From Cavia porcellus (Eukaryota; Chordata; Mammalia; Rodentia; Caviidae), in the NCBI RefSeq assembly GCF_034190915.1, contig NW_026947503.1, positions 24,758,532-24,822,531 of the forward strand: 64,000 bases of DNA, in the 5' to 3' direction. The notes beneath the pieces are model-generated. The model made no database searches and had not been told where the DNA came from. It saw only the letters and a list, made by a program, of their open reading frames with translations. A program made the position numbers and the translations under genes. This document shows, in pieces, positions 59,740-64,000 of the stretch (position 1 is the first letter of the stretch; each line of letters starts with the position of its first letter).

Positions 59740-60325
59740 GAAGCAACCAGCTTGCTTTCCTGGTAAGCAGCTGTGGCTCAGGCAAGCTGGGGCTGCTCCA
59801 CGGCAAGAACCACCATCTCTGAGATCCACATCATGTTGGAACTTAGGGTACTGGGAAACCAAGCAACCAGCACACCTCCCCGGTAAGCAGCCATGAGGCT
59901 ACCAGTGTGTGGGCTGAGAATCAAACATCCCATCCTGGACCCCCCACCCCCGCCTGTTAGCAAATGGGAGCCAGAGATCTGAGCATCTATTAACCATATG
60001 CAACATAGCAAATATGGGGGATTTCCTTCTACCATCTCTTTGAAGGCAAATGTTTTATCACTGTTTTGCTTTGTTCTGATTAATGATATTGCTCTATTCA
60101 GTATTCCATTTTGATAAGTTTTATAATGTTCTGTATTTCATTTGATTTTGCTATACCTGATTGAATGAACAACTATTGTAAAGATAACGAGATATACTAT
60201 GGTACCTATTACTGTTATCCTGGTAACCTGCTGTGGAATTCTGTACCAATTTCACTGCACTGTCTTAATTGGATTTGTTCTGTTGTATTTTACTACCTTC
60301 AAAATAATAAAAATTTTAAAAAAGA
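59740..60325 (+). mobile_element. Composite 'X2' element with 15-bp target-site duplication
   Basis: Left part GC-rich with repeated 'aagcaaccagc' + 'ggtaagcagc' units (59741-59940). Middle 'tctgagcatctattaacc ... caacatagcaaatatggg'. Right part AT-rich, ending 'accttcaaaataataaaaat'. Flanks ctatagtatttttta (59725-59739) and ctatactatttttta (60326-60340) match at 14 of 15 bases, marking a retrotransposed unit with defined ends. Confidence 0.75.
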
Positions 60326-60340
60326 CTATACTATTTTTTA

Positions 60341-61354
60341 TATATAATTTCTTTATTTTGAAGAGAATAAAACCAAGCAAAACAAAACAGAATAAAGCCA
60401 ATCAAAATGAAACAATATGATACAGGATTTCAAAACAAGATAATAGGAAATGAACAATGGCTACCATAATGCCTCTTGTTGTCTTCAATATAGCTGCTCA
60501 TACCATCAGACATAGTAAAATCAAACAAAACAGAACAGAATAGAACCAATAAAAACAAAACAATGAATGCAATATAGGACTTCAAAAAAAGATAACAGTA
60601 AATCCAAAATGACTAACATAAAATACCTTATTTTTGAAATAACTGCCCATGCCATCAGATACAATAAAATCAAACAAGACAAAACATAATAAAATCAAAC
60701 AAAACAAAACAATAGAAATGATACAGGACTTTAGAACGAGATAGTAGGGAATTAATAATGGCCACAGTTAGAAGGACATCTCCTATAGATGCGATAGTGC
60801 ATATTGTTATCTTCTAAATAGATAATCAGACTACTGGTTTTAGGCCTGAAAAACCAATGAGATGTTAAACACTACAAGCATTAAGTTGTATTTTACTTCA
60901 ATAGCTATCATCTCAGCGTCTTTCTCTGGATTAGCTGGTCACTTATGAGGACAGGGAGAAGGTTGGCTCTTCTTATATCCTGTCCATGTGCCAGAAGGGG
61001 CTGGTGTCTGGTCCTCCTCCCCATGGCCTGCAACTGGCACCAACTTGCAGCAAAGAGCTGGCATCTGGGAATCGTCCCAGCAGCCTGTGAATGGCACTGA
61101 CACACAGGGAGGCACTGACATCTGGTTCTCTTCCCCATGGCCTGCATCTGGTGCTGACTCGCAAAAAGGGGCTGGTGTCTGGTTCTCTTCCCCATGGTCC
61201 ATGCATGGTGCTGACTTGCAGCAAAGGACTAGCATCTGGTTCTCCTCCCAGTCCCCTGTGACTGATACTGACTCACAGGGAGGGACTAGCATCGGATTCT
61301 TCTCCCTGTGGCCTGCACAGGATGCCAGCTCACAGTTAGGAGCTGGCGTCTCAT
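60341..61354 (-). mobile_element. Composite 'X4' element
   Basis: The minus strand reads 5' to 3': seven 57-bp GC-rich units (61400 side to 61001), a linker (60775-60990), three A/T-rich monomers of about 151 bp (60423-60770) and an end like ttttgaagagaataaaa reversed. It is inserted in an L1 3' UTR, tail-to-tail with X2. A weak duplication actatagt / accatact may mark its ends. Confidence 0.65.
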
Positions 61355-61399
61355 ACCATACTCTTAAGTGAAATATATTGCATGTATATGTTTAAGTAT
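61001..61399. repeat. 57-bp minisatellite, seven units in exact register
   Basis: Cores of the ctggtgtctggt / ctggcatctggg / ctagcatctggt type start at 61001, 61058, 61115, 61172, 61229, 61286 and 61343. Every spacing is exactly 57 bp; the last unit is incomplete. Because 57 is 19 codons, open frames with 19-residue repeats exist on both strands (for example 60988-61371 plus). Confidence 0.92.
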
Positions 61400-61672
61400 C
61401 ACATTATTTTTCTGATGGGCAAAACTAGGAGGGTAAATAAAGCCTAAAATATACAATAGATATTTGGATATAGGAAGAGAATGTTCAAATGGGAAGGGGA
61501 ACTAGGGAGTGGGGTGAGAGAAAGGGAGGAAAAGAAAAGAATAGAAGGAAACAATGGAAATAAACCTTTTATAAATGAGGGGAAGAAGGGTAGAAGGGAA
61601 GAGAGGGGATTGGGAAAAAAAAGAGAAGAATCAAGATATATTATGTACAGATAAAAATTTCCTATGATGAAT

Positions 61673-61703
<31 letters not shown>

Positions 61704-61745
61704 CCTATAAAATTAACTTTATAAAAATGAAAAGAAAAGAAAGGA
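61363..61745 (+). mobile_element. L1 3' UTR (end of the split L1)
   Basis: Reads 'cttaagtgaaatatattgca', 'cctaaaatatacaatagata', a polypurine tract (61540-61620), a TA run (61678-61702) and an A-rich end. Confidence 0.8.
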
Positions 61746-61834
61746 AGAAAGGAAACAAGGCAAAAAAAAATATGCCTGCAACCTCCCACCAGAAGAGCAA
61801 ATTATTCCTGAAACTGGGCTTCAGTACTACCTGA

Positions 61835-62270
61835 TTCTGTGTTGATCTGACTGGGCCTAGGGATGTCCACACTGAATGTTCTTCTGGATATATCTGTGAG
61901 GGTATTTCAGATGAGACCTCCATTTGAATCAGTGGACTAAGTAAAGCAGATGACTCCTCCTCAGTGTGAGTGTGCATTCCACAATCCATTGAGGGTCCCA
62001 ACAGAACAAAAGAACTCTTTCTCGACTTGCCTGCCTGAGCTGAGACACCTGTCTTTTGCACTTGGCTTAGGATTTATATCATCAACTGCCCTAACTTTTA
62101 GGCCTTCAAACTTGGACTGGAATTACATTGCTGGTTTTTCCAGGTCTCCAGCTTTCAGGAACAATATCACAGGCCTTTGCAGCCTCCATAATTATGAGTT
62201 AATCTCACATAATGATTCTTCTACTTGCTTTTTGTTCTATTTCTCTGGAGAATCCCAGTCAATACAAGGA
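61835..62270 (+). mobile_element. Old ERVL/MaLR-like LTR
   Basis: Reads 'gttgatctgactgggcctag', 'gtgagggtatttcagatgag', 'aagcagatgactcctcctca' and an end 'tatttctctggagaatccca'. Family not assigned exactly. Confidence 0.55.
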
Positions 62271-63350
62271 CTTGAATTTTGCTCAACATTCACTTCTGGT
62301 GTGGTTGCATTATAGCACAATAGAGGACCAAGCATCATGGAAGTTTTAAGCAAGGGAAAGACATGAAGAACAACAGTATTTTTAGAAGACTGCTCTGATG
62401 GCTGTGTACTGGGCCATCTTGGCTGGTTGTGTCTGTGATGCTCGGAGGTGGTAGTGATGGTTGTGGGCTTGAAAAGAAATTGGGAGGAAATGTTGTGGCT
62501 CAATTTCTAGTAGGTCCACAGTGCTGGATAGCATAAAAGAATTGTAACTGGAAGCTCATAAGGTACATGAGTAAGTGTATGTGTGTATCACTTGCAGTTG
62601 ATAATTAGTGGTGACATTATTGTATACAACCATCTTTGTATACATCCATCTGCAATAAATTTCTCTCTTTACTGTCAAGAAGATAGATTTGGACAGCTTA
62701 TGAGCAAAAAAGGCTGAGGAATATAAAGAGAAAGGACATGTTCCCAAGAAAACAGCTACAGATTCCTTGCGGGGGTCGGCAAAGATGGGAGTTCATAGGG
62801 CAGGCAAGATTTAGCTTAGAACTCAACTTTGTGAATCGTTTACACCAAGAAGTTTGACCAAATTATTCAAAGCTTGGACAGGACTTCAGAGTTCATGAAA
62901 GAGAGAGAGGGCAATTATGGGTAGACTGTGCCTCAGAAAGCTGTGACTTAGGTGAACTTCACTTGAGAAATTCTGCTCCAAGGACATTAGGCGTTTCTTA
63001 CTGACACATCAGTCAAGTGAGAATGATGGGTCTCTTAACTGATTGTGCAAGTATGAGTATAAATGCTCAGGATGGGAAGCATATTTTTCCAGAAACTCTG
63101 ACTTACGACCATGTAAATATCACATTGCTTTTCAACTTTAATTTTATTAATGCAGAATGTTGACACTAGATTCTTCAGGGCTACATGATAGCAGGTAGCC
63201 GGTGGCAGAGGAGGTTAGGAGCACTGTCCCTGCCCTTTGCAGAGCTGCTGGAGAATGCTCTTCTCTCCCAAGCTTCACATCAGTTGGAGGACAGTCACCA
63301 ACATTGTCTTATTTACATAAAGTAGCAGTGTAATAAGAAGCGATAAGAAG
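62271..63350. other. Upstream flank, unique
   Basis: No exon or repeat recognised. An 88-codon minus-strand frame (62237-62503) shows no family match. Confidence 0.4.
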
Positions 63351-63354
63351 TACC

Positions 63355-64000
63355 TGGTGGGGTTCCGGGAGAACATGGCGGACAGACAACAGCAACTACC
63401 GGAGGCTCTCTGAAAGGCTCGGCTCAGAGGCCAGGAATGATGCGGACTAAGGAGACATGAACCGGTAGAGATATGCTCTGCTGACTCAGGAACGAACTGG
63501 GCTGAGAGAAACCAGCTTAGAATACAGTCCTGGCGCTAAAATAGGAGCAGAAAAGACTCGGTCTGGAGGCTTGGCCCCGCGCCATTGGAAACCGCGATTT
63601 GGGTTTCCCGCCGCCCGGCGGCTGACTGCCTCCACAAGCGGCTCGGCAAGGAGAGACGCGCAGAAGCTCTGGGAACGGGAGTCTACGAACGGAATCGAAA
63701 ACAAGATGGACAAGGAGGCGTACACGAAAACTGACTGGTGGCGAGGTGAGTGAGAGAAACTGACCCCCTACCACAGTTTGACTCCAGCGGAGGACTTTCT
63801 GGGCTCGGGCAGTCCTGTAAGAGCAGGGCGCGGTGGTGACTCCAGCCACACATTCCCCTCTCGGATGGGATTGGTGAAAAGTGCCTGGTCTGCGTGACGC
63901 TGCTGGTGGATTCCGTAGACTGGCCTAACCCAGATCCCAGAGCCTGACGGTGGCCCGGAGGAGCGACCGACTCCCGCGTAGGCTGCCTAGTCTGTAACTC
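63355..64000 (+). mobile_element. Putative 5' UTR/promoter of a full-length L1, cut by window end
   Basis: An abrupt change to CpG-rich sequence begins with G-rich 'ggtggggttccgggag', then 'aacatggcggac' (a YY1-type site at +25) and later 'caagatggacaaggaggcg'. The G-rich start and near-terminal AANATGGC motif are the known layout of L1 5' UTRs. The alternative is a CpG-island promoter of the next gene (ALPK2 in the order I recall). No ORF1 is reached. Confidence 0.5.

Noticed and set aside
60939..61371. Possible repeat-protein gene with 19-residue units (127 and 117 codons on opposite strands)
   Set aside because: Open frames on both strands follow from the 57-bp period. It lies inside a retroelement and lacks a credible promoter or start.
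61001..61399. CRISPR-like regular spacing
   Set aside because: This is a eukaryotic sequence. The units are contiguous diverged minisatellite copies without unique spacers between identical repeats.

Overview
This window is mammalian nuclear DNA, almost certainly from a rodent. It carries one recognisable protein-coding gene set in dense interspersed repeats. Rodent origin is suggested by monomeric 7SL-derived B1-type SINEs, many tRNA-derived ID-like SINEs with 'tagctcagtgg' A-box and 'gttcgatccc' B-box motifs, B1+ID dimers, abundant MaLR-type LTRs, and a MALT1 protein whose Ig1-Ig2 linker is three residues longer than human MALT1 as I remember it. The ID tail (ggtaccgataaaaa followed by ggaaaaagac) is not the mouse or rat form as I know it. 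A non-murid rodent, perhaps a castorimorph, is a guess.

The gene is MALT1 (paracaspase) on the minus strand. Its first eight coding exons lie between 33959 and 1408: exon 1 at 33751-33959, exon 2 at 27269-27435, exon 3 at 18614-18735, exon 4 at 15648-15807, exon 5 at 14933-15111, exon 6 at 14432-14528, a 33-nt exon 7 at 4237-4269 and a 27-nt exon 8 at 1408-1434. All eight exons have AG/GT borders and join in frame for 994 nt (331 codons). They encode the death domain, both N-terminal Ig domains and the alternatively spliced TRAF6-binding exon. The caspase-like domain and the C-terminal part lie beyond the left edge. A CpG island with GC boxes and an NRF1-like site covers exon 1 and the promoter (about 33400-34560).

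The introns are repeat-filled. Intron 6 (10.2 kb) holds a nearly full-length L1 in the same orientation as MALT1, a younger L1 nested inside it with an 11-bp target-site duplication, and a second, internally deleted L1. Intron 2 holds an internal L1 fragment and several SINEs. Intron 1 holds a MaLR LTR interrupted by an imperfect palindrome, and a hAT-Charlie fossil close to exon 1.

From 34.6 kb to the right end I see no gene. This upstream flank holds an old plus-strand L1 (about 40.3-44.4 kb), MaLR LTRs and internal regions, a mariner transposase fossil (50.6 kb), and a rearranged L1/MaLR block at 54-58.3 kb whose junctions indicate a local inversion. The window ends in what looks like the CpG-rich 5' UTR of another L1 (63.35 kb onward).

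The most unusual thing I found is a family of non-autonomous composite elements, called 'X' here. Each has a GC-rich tandem array of about 57-64 bp units at its 5' side joined to an AT-rich 3' end resembling the local L1 3' UTR. Copies are at 4565-5244, 56636-57030, 59740-60325 and 60341-61354, and the third is flanked by a 15-bp target-site duplication. Layout and mobilisation resemble SVA/LAVA-type elements, but the parts look L1-derived. One array has seven units spaced at exactly 57 bp.
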